A stretch of DNA of 9,293 bases from Sphingobium sp. Its GTDB lineage: Bacteria > Pseudomonadota > Alphaproteobacteria > Sphingomonadales > Sphingomonadaceae. Position numbers and translations under genes: made by a program. Within the stretch, counting starts at the first letter, position 1, and each line of letters starts with the position of its first letter. The stretch covers positions 1-9,293 of the forward strand of contig JASBTC010000057.1 of assembly GCA_030148625.1 (NCBI GenBank). Reading direction: 5' to 3'. This document shows, piece by piece, positions 1 through 6,981 of the stretch. The notes under the pieces are model-generated. The model was not told the DNA's origin, did no database searches, and saw only the letters and a list, made by a program, of their open reading frames with translations.

Positions 1-1
1 C

Positions 2-805
2 TTCGCCGACTATGTGAACCGGCTTTTTGTCATCAACGCCGGCCATAATCTGGGCCTGTCGCGCGAGGATTCGATCGAATGGCGGCGGCTGATCGATGAG
101 ACCATGCACCGCGAAAAGGGGCAGGTCGGCACCTCGTCGCCGCGCAACCAGGCCGCCGGCATGGCGCTGTTCGAGCAGCTGCACGCCTATGTGCAGAAGA
201 TCCGCGACAATCCCGAACTCGCCGGCGGCCATTGCCGGAAATATCTCGAGGCCGAGGTCGATGGCCGCCGCCTGGACAATCAGGACATCGTCAGCATCAT
301 CATCATCTTCCTGACCGTCGGTTCGGGCACGACCCCCAATGTCTGCGCGGGCGCCGTCTATCATCTGGCGCAGCACCCGGATCAGCAGGATGCGGTGCTC
401 GCGGATCTGTCGCTGACGCCCAAGGCATTCTTCGAAGCGGCGCGATTCGACCAGCCGACCAACATATTGTGCCGACGCGCGGTGAAGGACTTCACGGTCG
501 GCGGAAAGCAGATCAGGGCCGGCCAGAATCTGCTGATGGTCTATGCATCGGCCAATCGCGACGAAGCGGAGTTCGAGCGCGCCGACGTCTTCGACATCCA
601 TCGCAGCTATCCGCGCGACCTGACCTACGGGATCGGCGGGCATAAATGCCTGGGCATGCACCTCGCCACCATGGCGGGCACGATCGCGCTCGACGAGTTC
701 TTCAAGGTCGCCGGCCGTTACCGCGTCGACACCGATCGCTGTACGCGCGCCTACAGCGAATTCCTCTCTGGCTTCGATCATGTCCCCGTCGAGCTCGGCG
801 CCTAG
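2..805 (+). CDS. Cytochrome P450, C-terminal part (5' end cut by window edge)
   Basis: This is a haem-thiolate monooxygenase, probably hydroxylating a hydrophobic catabolic substrate with electrons from a ferredoxin. The frame is open to the left edge, so 267 codons of a typical ~400 are present; the GTG at 14 is internal, not a start. The I-helix lies at about 308-340 and reads VGSGTT. The K-helix ExxR is EAAR (434-445). The haem loop YGIGGHKCLG (626-655) supplies the Cys thiolate ligand at 647-649 with the usual His two residues before it. One oddity is that the acid normally preceding the I-helix Thr is Gly (codon 326-328). The next gene starts 34 bp downstream, consistent with one operon. 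By position it resembles cyp125 in the mycobacterial igr operon, but I cannot assign a CYP family. Confident as a P450; substrate unknown. Confidence 0.95.
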   Translation, partial: FADYVNRLFVINAGHNLGLSREDSIEWRRLIDETMHREKGQVGTSSPRNQAAGMALFEQLHAYVQKIRDNPELAGGHCRKYLEAEVDGRRLDNQDIVSIIIIFLTVGSGTTPNVCAGAVYHLAQHPDQQDAVLADLSLTPKAFFEAARFDQPTNILCRRAVKDFTVGGKQIRAGQNLLMVYASANRDEAEFERADVFDIHRSYPRDLTYGIGGHKCLGMHLATMAGTIALDEFFKVAGRYRVDTDRCTRAYSEFLSGFDHVPVELGA

Positions 806-810
806 CGCCG
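796..810 (+). other. Small perfect hairpin over the P450 stop codon
   Basis: CGGCGC-CTA-GCGCCG forms a 6-bp stem with a 3-nt loop that includes part of the TAG stop. No T-run follows and the dioxygenase gene begins 29 bp later, so it is unlikely to be a full terminator. It may be chance or a weak mRNA element. Confidence 0.25.
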
Positions 811-839
811 GCAACTCTCAGCAATTCAGGAGCGTTACC

Positions 840-1811
840 ATGTCAATTCGAAGCCTCGGCTATGTCGGGTTCGGCGCGCCGGATCCGGCGGTCTGGCTGG
901 ACTATGCCACCAATATCCTGGGGCTGATGCCCGCGCGCGCTTGTGCGGGCGAGGATTGGGGTATTCCCGCGATCCCGGGCTCCGGCCCGAAAAGCGCGGG
1001 CAGCGGCATCGCGGAGGATGGCAGCATCTATCTGAAGATGGACGAGTGGCAGTGGCGTATTGCTGTGCACCCGGACGAGACCAATCGCGGGATCCGGTAT
1101 ATCGGCCTGGAGGTCGAGGATCACGCCGATCTGGAGGAGTTTGTCGATCGGCTGAGGGACGCGGGCTTCCCCGCCGAAATGGGCACGACCGCACAGGCGC
1201 GGCAGCGCGCGGTGACCGCGATCGCCCATACGACCGATCCGTGCGGCAATGCGATCGAGCTGTTCGTCGGCCCGACGATCGACCGGAAATTCCAGTCGCC
1301 TCTGGGCATGGAGTTCCTCGCCGGCCATCTGGGGCTGGGCCATATCAACCTGATCACCTCCGACAAGCTCGAGGCCGCGCAGCATTTCTACACGCGCATC
1401 CTGGGCTTCGGCCTGACCGACTATATCCGGTTCGGTGGTGGCAATTCGGCCAATTTCTATGGCTGCAATCCCCGGCACCATTCGATCGGCCTGCTCAAGG
1501 TCGGCAACGTCGTCGGCATCCACCACATGATGCTGGAAGTGACGCAGGTCGACATGGTGCTGCAATGCCTTCAGCGCGTTCAGGACGCGGGCATCCACAT
1601 CACCTCCACGATCGGCCGGCACGTCAATGACGACATGCTGTCCTTCTACATGCGCTCCCCCTTTGGCTTCGAGGTCGAGATCGGCTTCGGCGGGCGGATC
1701 ATCGACGAGAGCTGGACCGCGAACGAATTCGTCGAGGGCGATATCTGGGGTCATCGCGGCCTCGATCCGGCGACGATCGAGAAGAACCTCGCTTCGGCGC
1801 CGAGAGGATAG
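840..1811 (+). CDS. Type I extradiol (catechol 2,3-cleaving) dioxygenase, HsaC/BphC-like
   Basis: A 323-aa two-domain VOC enzyme that opens a catecholic ring next to the diol using Fe(II) and O2. The N-terminal VOC half (about residues 1-145) is the structural repeat; the C-terminal half (about 160-285) is catalytic. Metal ligands are visible as H168 (GLGHINL), H228 or H229 (GIHHMMLEV) and E280 (FEVEIGFGG). Family active-site residues are also present: the RHHS motif (H213/H214), H261 in GRHVND, and Y270 in SFY. The opening MSIRSLGY, the CNPRHHS block and a WGH near the C-terminus resemble HsaC of steroid degradation (from memory of that protein). I chose the ATG at 840 because AGGAG (828-832) lies 7 nt upstream and the family start is conserved; the in-frame ATG at 780 would overlap the P450. 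A biphenyl- or diterpenoid-type catechol is an alternative substrate. Confidence 0.93.
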   Translation: MSIRSLGYVGFGAPDPAVWLDYATNILGLMPARACAGEDWGIPAIPGSGPKSAGSGIAEDGSIYLKMDEWQWRIAVHPDETNRGIRYIGLEVEDHADLEEFVDRLRDAGFPAEMGTTAQARQRAVTAIAHTTDPCGNAIELFVGPTIDRKFQSPLGMEFLAGHLGLGHINLITSDKLEAAQHFYTRILGFGLTDYIRFGGGNSANFYGCNPRHHSIGLLKVGNVVGIHHMMLEVTQVDMVLQCLQRVQDAGIHITSTIGRHVNDDMLSFYMRSPFGFEVEIGFGGRIIDESWTANEFVEGDIWGHRGLDPATIEKNLASAPRG

Positions 1812-1815
1812 GGCC

Positions 1816-2226
1816 ATGGTCGCGATTCTCACCGCTCCGCAGCTCGATATCGGGCTGGTCTCCGCCGACATCGCCGGGCCGACCCGCTTCTACCATGACG
1901 TGCTGGGCTTCCCGCTGGCGGGCAGCGTCGACATTCCGGGCGTCGGACAGGTCACGCGCTTCCAGGTCGGCAACAGCATCCTGCGTGTGCTCGTGCCGAT
2001 CGCGGCGCCCGCCCGCCCGCCCGCCGGGCGTGGTTTCTCCGGCACGATCGGCATCCGCTATCTCGCGCTCAAGATCGCCAATCTCGCCGAGACCGTCGAT
2101 CGCGTCGCGGCGGCGGGCTTCGCCGTCGCCGTGCCGATCCGGACATTGCGCCCCGGCGTACAGGTCGCGCTGGTCGAGGATGCCGATGGCAACACCGTCG
2201 AGCTGATGGAGGACAATGCGTCGTGA
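1816..2226 (+). CDS. Small VOC (glyoxalase/bleomycin-resistance fold) protein
   Basis: A 136-aa single-domain member of the vicinal oxygen chelate superfamily. The two beta-alpha-beta-beta-beta modules are recognisable: the first around residues 10-60 (LDIGLVSADIAGPTRFY, then VLGFPL) and the second around 75-135 (YLALKIANLAETVDRVAAAGF, then DADGNTVELME). The C-terminal Glu metal ligand is present, but the His usual in the first strand appears to be replaced (LDIGL). It may therefore be an isomerase- or epimerase-like enzyme rather than a dioxygenase, or a non-metal VOC protein. The start at 1816 has AGAGGA (1803-1808) 7 nt upstream and lies 4 bp after the dioxygenase stop. Its TGA overlaps the GTG start of the next gene, so translation is probably coupled. 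Its exact reaction cannot be told from sequence. Confidence 0.88.
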   Translation: MVAILTAPQLDIGLVSADIAGPTRFYHDVLGFPLAGSVDIPGVGQVTRFQVGNSILRVLVPIAAPARPPAGRGFSGTIGIRYLALKIANLAETVDRVAAAGFAVAVPIRTLRPGVQVALVEDADGNTVELMEDNAS

Positions 2227-3413
2227 ACTTTTCATTTTCCGATGAGGAGATGGATTTCCTGAAGCATTTCCAGGATTTCCTCGATCGCGAGAAACAGCGG
2301 CCCGACGCCGCGATCGTCTTCGCCCCGCAGCGGGAGACCGATTCCTGGCTGGTCGATTCTCCCGAACGGCGCGGCTTCATGAAGCGGCTGGCCGAGGCGG
2401 GCTATATCGGCATGTCCTGGGCGCGCGACTATGGCGGGCGCGAGATGCCGGGCATCTACGATTATCTGCTCAACGAAGAGCTTTCGAGCCAGGGCGCGCC
2501 GATCATCGGCAAGGGCGTCGGCTGTATCGGCAAGACCATCATCGCCCATGGTTCGGACCGGCTGAAACGGGAATTCCTGCCCCGGATCCTGGCGGCCGAC
2601 ATCGAATTCGCGCTGGGATATTCGGAACCGGGCGCGGGGTCCGACCTCGCGTCGCTCAAGCTGCGCGCCGAGCGACGGGGCGACGCCTGGGTGCTGAACG
2701 GCCAGAAGATGTGGACCACATCCGCTCATTTCGCGGACTGGTACTGGGTCGCCGCGCGCACCGATCCGGACGCGGCCAAGCATCAGGGGATCAGCGTCTT
2801 CCTGGTGCCGATGGATCATCCCGGCCTCACCATCACCGAAATCACGACGATGGGCGATCACCGCACCAACCAGGTGTTTTTCGACGATGTCGAGGTGCCC
2901 GGCGACTATCTGGTGGGGCAGGAGAATGCCGGCTGGCGCTACGTCTGCGAAGCGCTCGATTATGAGCGGTTCGCGCTCTACACGGTCGGGCCGCTGCTGC
3001 TGAAATTCCAGTCGCTGGTCGAGCTGCTGAAATTGACCAGGCGCGACGGCGCGCCACTGGCCGCCGATCCGGTCGTCCGCGCGCGCGTCGCCGAACTCGC
3101 CTGCGAGGTCGAAACCGCGAAGATGCTGCAACGGCGCGTGATCGCAAAGGCGATCAAGGACGAAGTGCCGAGCGTCGAAGCCGCGATGTACAAATTCTAC
3201 AGCACCCAGCTCGGCCGCCGCATCGCCAACTATGCAATCGACTGTCTCGGGCCACTGGGCCTGCTGCGAACCGAGGCGCCGCACGCGCCCTTCGGCGGCA
3301 AATGGGAGATGTCGGACCGGGCGACGGTGGTGGACACGATCGGCGGCGGATCGTCCGAAGTGCAGAAGAATATCGTTGCCCGGCGTGGGCTTGGCCTGAT
3401 GGTCGGAGCATAG
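2223..3413 (+). CDS. Acyl-CoA dehydrogenase, canonical subunit (FadE28-like position)
   Basis: A 396-aa FAD-dependent dehydrogenase introducing a 2,3 double bond into an acyl-CoA. The N-terminal helical domain covers about residues 1-128. The flavin/substrate signature is GYSEPGAGSD (132-141), followed by NGQKMWTTSA (159-168). The beta domain runs to about 235 and the C-terminal helical domain ends with GGGSSEVQKNIVARRGLGL (374-392). The MCAD-type catalytic Glu before GTS is Gly here (GGGSS). E248 in LDYERF sits where isovaleryl- and long-chain-type dehydrogenases carry their base, so it is the likely catalytic residue. The GTG start has GGAGGA (2208-2213) 9 nt upstream and overlaps the previous TGA. 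A second, degenerate ACAD gene starts 2 bp after this one, the arrangement of heterotetrameric steroid ACADs (FadE28/FadE29 type). The substrate is inferred, not shown. Confidence 0.95.
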   Translation: MNFSFSDEEMDFLKHFQDFLDREKQRPDAAIVFAPQRETDSWLVDSPERRGFMKRLAEAGYIGMSWARDYGGREMPGIYDYLLNEELSSQGAPIIGKGVGCIGKTIIAHGSDRLKREFLPRILAADIEFALGYSEPGAGSDLASLKLRAERRGDAWVLNGQKMWTTSAHFADWYWVAARTDPDAAKHQGISVFLVPMDHPGLTITEITTMGDHRTNQVFFDDVEVPGDYLVGQENAGWRYVCEALDYERFALYTVGPLLLKFQSLVELLKLTRRDGAPLAADPVVRARVAELACEVETAKMLQRRVIAKAIKDEVPSVEAAMYKFYSTQLGRRIANYAIDCLGPLGLLRTEAPHAPFGGKWEMSDRATVVDTIGGGSSEVQKNIVARRGLGLMVGA

Positions 3414-3415
3414 AC

Positions 3416-4504
3416 ATGGATCTCGACCTCAACGAAGAACAGCAGCTGCTGCGCGACACCGTCCGCCGGATCTGCGAGACGCTGTTCGACACGCAAAAGG
3501 TGCGCGCGCTCGAGAGCGATGCGGACAAGCTCAACCGCGATTTCTGGGATGCGCTTGGCGCCAATGGCCTGTGTGCGCTGCGCATCGACGAGGCCCATGG
3601 CGGTGCCGGCATGGGCGCGCTCGATCTTGCCTTGGTTTTCGAGGAATTCGGCCGGGCGCTGGCCTCGTCGCCTTTCCTCTCGAGCTGTGTGCTCTCGGCG
3701 AAGATCCTGTCGTCGCTCGGTTCCGATGCGGTGAAGGACCATTGGCTGCCCCGGATCGCCGGCGGCGAGGCAGTGGTCATCCCCGCCTGGCAGGAAGACG
3801 ACCTGGCCGGGGAAGGGCAGGGGACGGTGATCGATGCCGCGCGCAGCGTCGTCAACGGCGAGAAATTGCTCGTGCCCTTCGCCAGCGTCGCGGACCTGTT
3901 CCTGGTTCACGGAACCGGCGGCTGGGCGCTGGTGCCCGCCGATGCCAAGGGCGTCTCGATCGCCGCTCAGCCCAATTATGCGTCGCAGGCGCTGTTCGCG
4001 GTCCGCTTCGACGATGTGGCGATCGATCGCGCGCAGATCCTGGCCGACCCGGAGCCCCTGGGCGTCAGTGCGGAGGCGTTCGGCGACGTGCTGATCGCGG
4101 TCGCGGCCGAAGCGGTCGGGGCGTCGGATCGGCTGCTGGCGCTGACCGCCGACTATGCCAATCAGCGCAATCAGTTCGGCCGGCCGATCGCCGCTTTCCA
4201 GGCGGTGTCGCACCCGCTGGCCGATTGCGCGACCGAGCTGGAGGGCGTCCGCCATCTCGTCTACCAGGCCGCCTGGGCCAGCGACGGGCAGATGCCCTGT
4301 CGCCATCTCGCACAGATGGCCAAGCTCCAGGCGACGTCGCTGTTCCGGCGCCTCGCCACCGTCAGCGTGCAGGTGCATGGCGGCATCGGCTATTCGACCG
4401 AGGGCGATCCGCAGCTTTTCTACCGCCGCTCGAAATTCCACGAACTCATGTACGGCACCGCCGCCGATCTGAAGGCGCACATCGCCGATCATGTCTTCGC
4501 ATGA
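3416..4504 (+). CDS. Acyl-CoA dehydrogenase-like subunit, divergent (FadE29-like position)
   Basis: A 362-aa acyl-CoA dehydrogenase fold protein, shorter than the usual ~380-400. Family features include an N-terminal NEEQQLLRDTVRRI helix, EAHGGAGMG (residues 59-67), the NQFGRPI segment (C-terminal domain, FAD-contacting Arg-Gln-Phe-Gly region), and VHGGIGYSTEGDPQLFYRR near the end. The usual YTEPxAGSD signature is replaced by an unrelated stretch (PAWQEDDLAGEG), so one half of the flavin/substrate site is degenerate. In alpha2beta2 steroid ACADs the two subunits share FAD sites and one subunit lost residues in this way, so I infer a complex with the gene just upstream. The ATG at 3416 has GGAG (3405-3408) 7 nt before it; the longer in-frame extension from 3302 would run through the preceding gene. 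The stop TGA overlaps the next ATG. Confidence 0.93.
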   Translation: MDLDLNEEQQLLRDTVRRICETLFDTQKVRALESDADKLNRDFWDALGANGLCALRIDEAHGGAGMGALDLALVFEEFGRALASSPFLSSCVLSAKILSSLGSDAVKDHWLPRIAGGEAVVIPAWQEDDLAGEGQGTVIDAARSVVNGEKLLVPFASVADLFLVHGTGGWALVPADAKGVSIAAQPNYASQALFAVRFDDVAIDRAQILADPEPLGVSAEAFGDVLIAVAAEAVGASDRLLALTADYANQRNQFGRPIAAFQAVSHPLADCATELEGVRHLVYQAAWASDGQMPCRHLAQMAKLQATSLFRRLATVSVQVHGGIGYSTEGDPQLFYRRSKFHELMYGTAADLKAHIADHVFA

Positions 4505-5022
4505 CCGCGCCCGATGCATTGGACGATCGCGTCCTCCGCCTGATCGGCACGCCCCAATATGTGACCGACGCGGGCATCGCGGCGAACCACATCAACGTCC
4601 ATGCGATGTGCGCGGCGGTCGAGAACGGCAATCCGGCGCATTGGAGCGAGCCTGTCGCGATCGAACTGCTCGGCGCCCCCTGGTGCCCGGCGACGATGCT
4701 CGCCGCCTGGGGCCGGCCCGACTTGTGGCAGCCGGGGCAGGGCGAACCGCTCAAGGCGCTGCAGGCGCATTTCGATCTCAAGGCGCTGCTCGGCTATTCG
4801 GCGTCGATCGCGGTCTCCAACACCATAACATTCTATGCGCCCGTCCGGATCGGCGACCGGCTGAAGACGCAGCAGCTGCTGCGCAGCGTCGGCGATCTCG
4901 AACGGACCAGGCTCGGCCTGGGGCGGTTCTGGACGATCGACATGCAATATCTCGATGCGGAATCGAACCTCATGGGCGTCGAACGCTACGAGTTCTTCGG
5001 CTTCGAGCGGGGGGAGTCATGA
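4501..5022 (+). CDS. MaoC-like N-terminal (FAS1-like hot-dog) dehydratase subunit, ChsH2-like
   Basis: A 173-aa single hot-dog domain protein of the MaoC_dehydrat_N / FAS1-like type. The pattern includes AVENGNPAHW near residues 39-48, GAPWCPATMLAAWGRP in the middle, and FYAPVRIGDRLKTQ, typical of the second half of this fold. Members usually form the non-catalytic half of an enoyl-CoA hydratase, pairing with a catalytic MaoC subunit; the next gene encodes one. The mycobacterial counterpart ChsH2 is about 310 aa because it also carries a C-terminal DUF35 domain; that domain is absent here, as is any Ltp2 aldolase gene in the window. The ATG overlaps the TGA of the dehydrogenase gene (ATGA) and has no good Shine-Dalgarno, implying translational coupling. 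Confidence 0.87.
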   Translation: MTAPDALDDRVLRLIGTPQYVTDAGIAANHINVHAMCAAVENGNPAHWSEPVAIELLGAPWCPATMLAAWGRPDLWQPGQGEPLKALQAHFDLKALLGYSASIAVSNTITFYAPVRIGDRLKTQQLLRSVGDLERTRLGLGRFWTIDMQYLDAESNLMGVERYEFFGFERGES

Positions 5023-5498
5023 CACAGCGCCTGATCGGCGACGTCGCGCCCGGCACCACCATCCCCGCGCTCGCATTCGACGTCACCGCGACGCGGCTGA
5101 TCGCCGGCGCGCTGGCGAGCCGCGACTAGTCGCCGCTCCATCATGATGGCCGCTATGTCGCCGACATCGTCGGACAGCGGGATATCTTCGCCAACACCCA
5201 ATTCCAGGCGGCCTTGTTCGAGCGTTTCCTGAACGACTGGTCCGGCCCGTCCGGCCGGCTCGCGCGCATGACGTTCAAAATGGTCTCGTCGATCTTCGCC
5301 GGCGACGCCGTCACGATCACGGGCACGGTCGATCAGGTCCTCGCCGACGGCCCATGCGGCGCGGCCGTGGCGGTGACGATGCAAATGTCGGTCGGCTCGC
5401 TCGTCGCGACGTCCTGCGACGCGCTTTATGCCTTGCCGCCGTTCGCCGGCGACAATCCCTGGGATCGGCGCGGCGCGCAATGGCTTCGGCCGGATTGA
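5019..5498 (+). pseudogene. MaoC-like enoyl-CoA hydratase, catalytic subunit (ChsH1-like), broken by an in-frame TAG
   Basis: The reading frame would encode a 159-residue R-hydratase-type hot-dog protein but holds TAG at codon 37 (5127-5129). Before it stand ALASRD; after it, in the same frame, SPLHHDGRYVAD, so together they form the hydratase motif ASRD-x-SPLHHD with the stop exactly at the x position, which is normally an aromatic residue. TAG is one base from TAC, TAT (Tyr) and TGG (Trp). The remaining 122 codons stay open and family-like to TGA at 5496-5498, so the lesion is a single change, either recent or a sequencing error. The ATG at 5019 overlaps the previous TGA and has GGGGGAG (5010-5016) ahead of it. 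A 36-residue product would lack the catalytic His. The intact protein would complete the hydratase with the 4501-5022 product. Confidence 0.88.
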
Positions 5499-5519
5499 GG
5501 TGCGTGGACGGGAAGGGCG

Positions 5520-5912
5520 TCAGCGCGCCGCCATCGCCTCATGTTCGGCCCGGGCGGCGGCACGAAAGAAAGAAGCCGATATCAGCCACAGCGTCGTGAA
5601 GAGGCCGCTGAACAGCAGGATCCTGGACCCGCCGTCCGGCAGGCTCGCGGTCGACGGGTCGGTCGCAATGAGCAGGCCGAGCAGTATTTGCATGATCGCG
5701 ACGCCGAGCATCGTCCGCGCCATGCCGGCGGGCCGAAACCAGGCGGAAAACCCGCCAACGCCCGCGGCCATGATCAGCATGAAAAAGCCGATGCCATTGC
5801 CGTCGTCGCGAACCACTATGGTCCACAGCGTCAGGATCGATGTCAGGACTGCGGCGGCAACGCCGGCCCGATAGCGCCGATTTCCCTTCGCTTGTTCGTT
5901 TGACCCAGTCAT
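5520..5912 (-). CDS. Unnamed four-helix inner-membrane protein
   Basis: A 130-aa hydrophobic protein with predicted membrane helices at about residues 17-34, 39-58, 66-84 and 97-115, a charged N-terminus (NEQAKGNRRYR) and a charged tail (FFRAAARAEHEAMAAR). The segment AWFRPAGMARTM joins helices 2 and 3. It reminds me of small uncharacterised membrane proteins common in sphingomonads, but I cannot name a family or function. The start at 5912 has a good Shine-Dalgarno (GAGGTGA) about 6 nt upstream. It is convergent with the broken hydratase gene (21 bp between stops). It could be read with the DoxX/bufA1 genes upstream on the same strand, though a 277-bp gap with a hairpin makes that uncertain. 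Confidence 0.8.
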   Translation of the reverse strand: MTGSNEQAKGNRRYRAGVAAAVLTSILTLWTIVVRDDGNGIGFFMLIMAAGVGGFSAWFRPAGMARTMLGVAIMQILLGLLIATDPSTASLPDGGSRILLFSGLFTTLWLISASFFRAAARAEHEAMAAR

Positions 5913-6189
5913 GGATTCACCTCATGCGAATTGAGCGGATATCCTCTGAAATGCGGCATGAACCGCAAACGCACTGCCGCTTCGCGTCTGGCAGGCGAGG
6001 CAATCGCAAACCGAAATGCGAACGGGATCATCCGTGCATCGGGCTTCCAACTGGCCACAGCGACGGGTCGCGATGCGTTCAGCCATCATGTCTGCTTTTA
6101 ACGCAGAGCATGTGGCTGCGCAAAATCAAAGAGGAAGGGACTGATCGTCGGCAATCTCTGCGAACCGGTTCGGCCGACCGATATCCCGT
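5913..6189. other. Intergenic stretch with no gene seen
   Basis: I see no convincing coding sequence here. The plus-strand frame covering part of it begins inside the membrane protein gene and reads as low-quality, Arg-rich sequence. No GTAACC-N16-CGAA promoter is present. The one structured element is the hairpin at 6080-6118. Confidence 0.6.
6080..6118 (-). other. Imperfect 15-bp stem-loop downstream of the DoxX gene
   Basis: CAGCCA (6080-6085) pairs with TGGCTG (6113-6118), CATG (6087-6090) with CATG (6109-6112), and TCTGC (6091-6095) with GCAGA (6103-6107). There is one bulged base on each side and a 7-nt loop. It lies about 70 bp after the DoxX stop in minus-strand reading. No U-tract follows on either strand, so it is a possible 3'-end or processing structure, or an operator, not a clear intrinsic terminator. 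Confidence 0.35.
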
Positions 6190-6648
6190 CTATCGCCCTC
6201 CCGTGGCGGAGATCCACGGGAACAGGTGATCGAACGCCCAGCCGCCGCCGCCGCGGACCATCAATGGCAGCAGGATCGCCGCCCAGCTGAGATGCGTTGG
6301 CCAGGCATCGGGATAGACGAATATCTCGATCGTCAGGGTCATCATGAAGAGAGCCAGCGCGGAGAGGCGCGTGGCCAGCCCGAGGACCAGCAGGATTGGG
6401 AAGAGATGCTCGGACCAGGTCGCCGCGACCGCGGCGATTTCGGACGGGATCAGTGGCAACGCATATTCGGTGCGGAACAACTCGTAGGTGCTGTCGGTGA
6501 TGTGCAGCACACCGTCGACTTTGGTGCGGCCGGACATGAAGAACACTGCCGCGATGCCCAGTCGCGCGACCAGCAGCAGGAATGCGTCGGGTACCAGCGT
6601 GGATGCGCGACGGACGGTGCACTTGTACAGCGCGACGATCGGGATCAT
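6190..6648 (-). CDS. DoxX-family membrane protein of the bufferin locus
   Basis: A 152-aa integral membrane protein of the DoxX family. Predicted helices lie at about residues 21-40, 68-88, 92-112 and 117-133. The family's first-helix signature is seen as [14 protein letters not shown] (33-46, with the conserved Gly and Lys). [24 protein letters not shown] stretch is typical of the second half (residues 78-100). DoxX-like proteins recur in bufferin gene clusters, where a quinone- or redox-linked role at the inner membrane is suspected but not established. The start at 6648 has a weak GGAG-like site, and the gene follows bufA1 by 54 bp on the same strand, so it is probably the second gene of a bufA1-doxX operon under the SigF-type promoter at 7089-7115. 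The GC hairpin between them may lower its expression relative to bufA1. Confidence 0.9.
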   Translation of the reverse strand: MIPIVALYKCTVRRASTLVPDAFLLLVARLGIAAVFFMSGRTKVDGVLHITDSTYELFRTEYALPLIPSEIAAVAATWSEHLFPILLVLGLATRLSALALFMMTLTIEIFVYPDAWPTHLSWAAILLPLMVRGGGGWAFDHLFPWISATGGR

Positions 6649-6670
6649 GGCAAAGCTCCGAATTGGGACC

Positions 6671-6692
6671 GGGGCGCGACCCGTCGCGCCCC
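6671..6692 (-). other. Perfect 10-bp inverted repeat between bufA1 and the DoxX gene
   Basis: GGGGCGCGAC (6671-6680) and GTCGCGCCCC (6683-6692) are exact reverse complements separated by 2 nt. The RNA would fold as a very stable stem 11 nt after the bufA1 stop. No U-run follows on the minus strand, so I read it as a 3'-end stabiliser or partial attenuator limiting readthrough into doxX. Confidence 0.6.
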
Positions 6693-6702
6693 AGTGAGTG
6701 GG

Positions 6703-6981
6703 TCAGGCCTTGGGAGTCAGCGAGCCATTGCCCTTGGGCGTCTTGATGCCCGTGCAGGTGCCGGCCTTGACCAGCTTCCAGGCATTGCCCTGGTAGTTGA
6801 CCTTGGAGGTTCCGGCACAACTGGTGCCCGCACCCGCCTTGCAGTCGTTCTTGCCGGCGAGACTGACGCCGTAGCATTTTTCCATCATGGGCTTGGTCTG
6901 GGCCGAGGCGGAGGTCGCAAGTGCGGTTCCGGCAACCGCGATCGCCAGGCTGGCGGCGAGAGTGGCGTGAGTCGAACGCAT
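6703..6981 (-). CDS. bufA1: DUF2282 bufferin precursor (BufA1 family), periplasmic metallophore
   Basis: A 92-aa exported peptide of the DUF2282/BufA1 family. These are ribosomally made precursors whose cysteines are modified by a DUF692 iron oxidase to give copper-binding bufferins (known from Caulobacter). A Sec signal spans residues 1-27 with an ATSASA-Q cleavage site. The mature part holds four Cys: C36 and C47 in the hallmark [15 protein letters not shown]55 in GTSCAGTS, and C76 in [19 protein letters not shown] is also family-typical. The ATG at 6981 is preceded by AAGGAA (6989-6994) and begins the signal peptide; a start at 7080 would add 33 non-signal residues and overlap the promoter. 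The usual BufB1/BufC1 partners are not next to it; only doxX follows. It is controlled by the SigF-type promoter about 110 bp upstream. Confidence 0.93.
   Translation of the reverse strand: MRSTHATLAASLAIAVAGTALATSASAQTKPMMEKCYGVSLAGKNDCKAGAGTSCAGTSKVNYQGNAWKLVKAGTCTGIKTPKGNGSLTPKA

Noticed and set aside
292..306. ATC trinucleotide run as a simple repeat
   Set aside because: Four Ile codons in the P450 I-helix; ordinary coding sequence.
780..839. Upstream ATG at 780 as the dioxygenase start
   Set aside because: Would overlap the P450 end; the ATG at 840 has AGGAG and the family-typical MSIRSLGY start.
843..1871. Long minus-strand open frame opposite the dioxygenase
   Set aside because: Antisense shadow of a GC-rich gene; no family motifs, whereas the plus strand has a complete extradiol dioxygenase.
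3571..4500. Possible long N-terminal extension of the MaoC-N gene from an upstream start
   Set aside because: The extension is an out-of-frame reading of the ACAD gene; the real start is the ATG at 4501 overlapping the preceding stop.
2232..4519. Minus-strand frames of 350 and 429 codons opposite the two dehydrogenases
   Set aside because: Antisense to clear acyl-CoA dehydrogenases; Arg/His/Asp-rich composition without recognisable domains.
4986..5480. Minus-strand frame opposite the broken hydratase
   Set aside because: Shadow frame; the plus-strand hydratase motifs explain the region despite the TAG.
5840..6229. Plus-strand 129-codon frame across the intergenic gap
   Set aside because: Starts inside the membrane protein gene, Arg-rich, no ribosome site or family features.
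6671..6692. Intrinsic terminator after bufA1
   Set aside because: Perfect stem but no following U-tract; listed only as a stem-loop.
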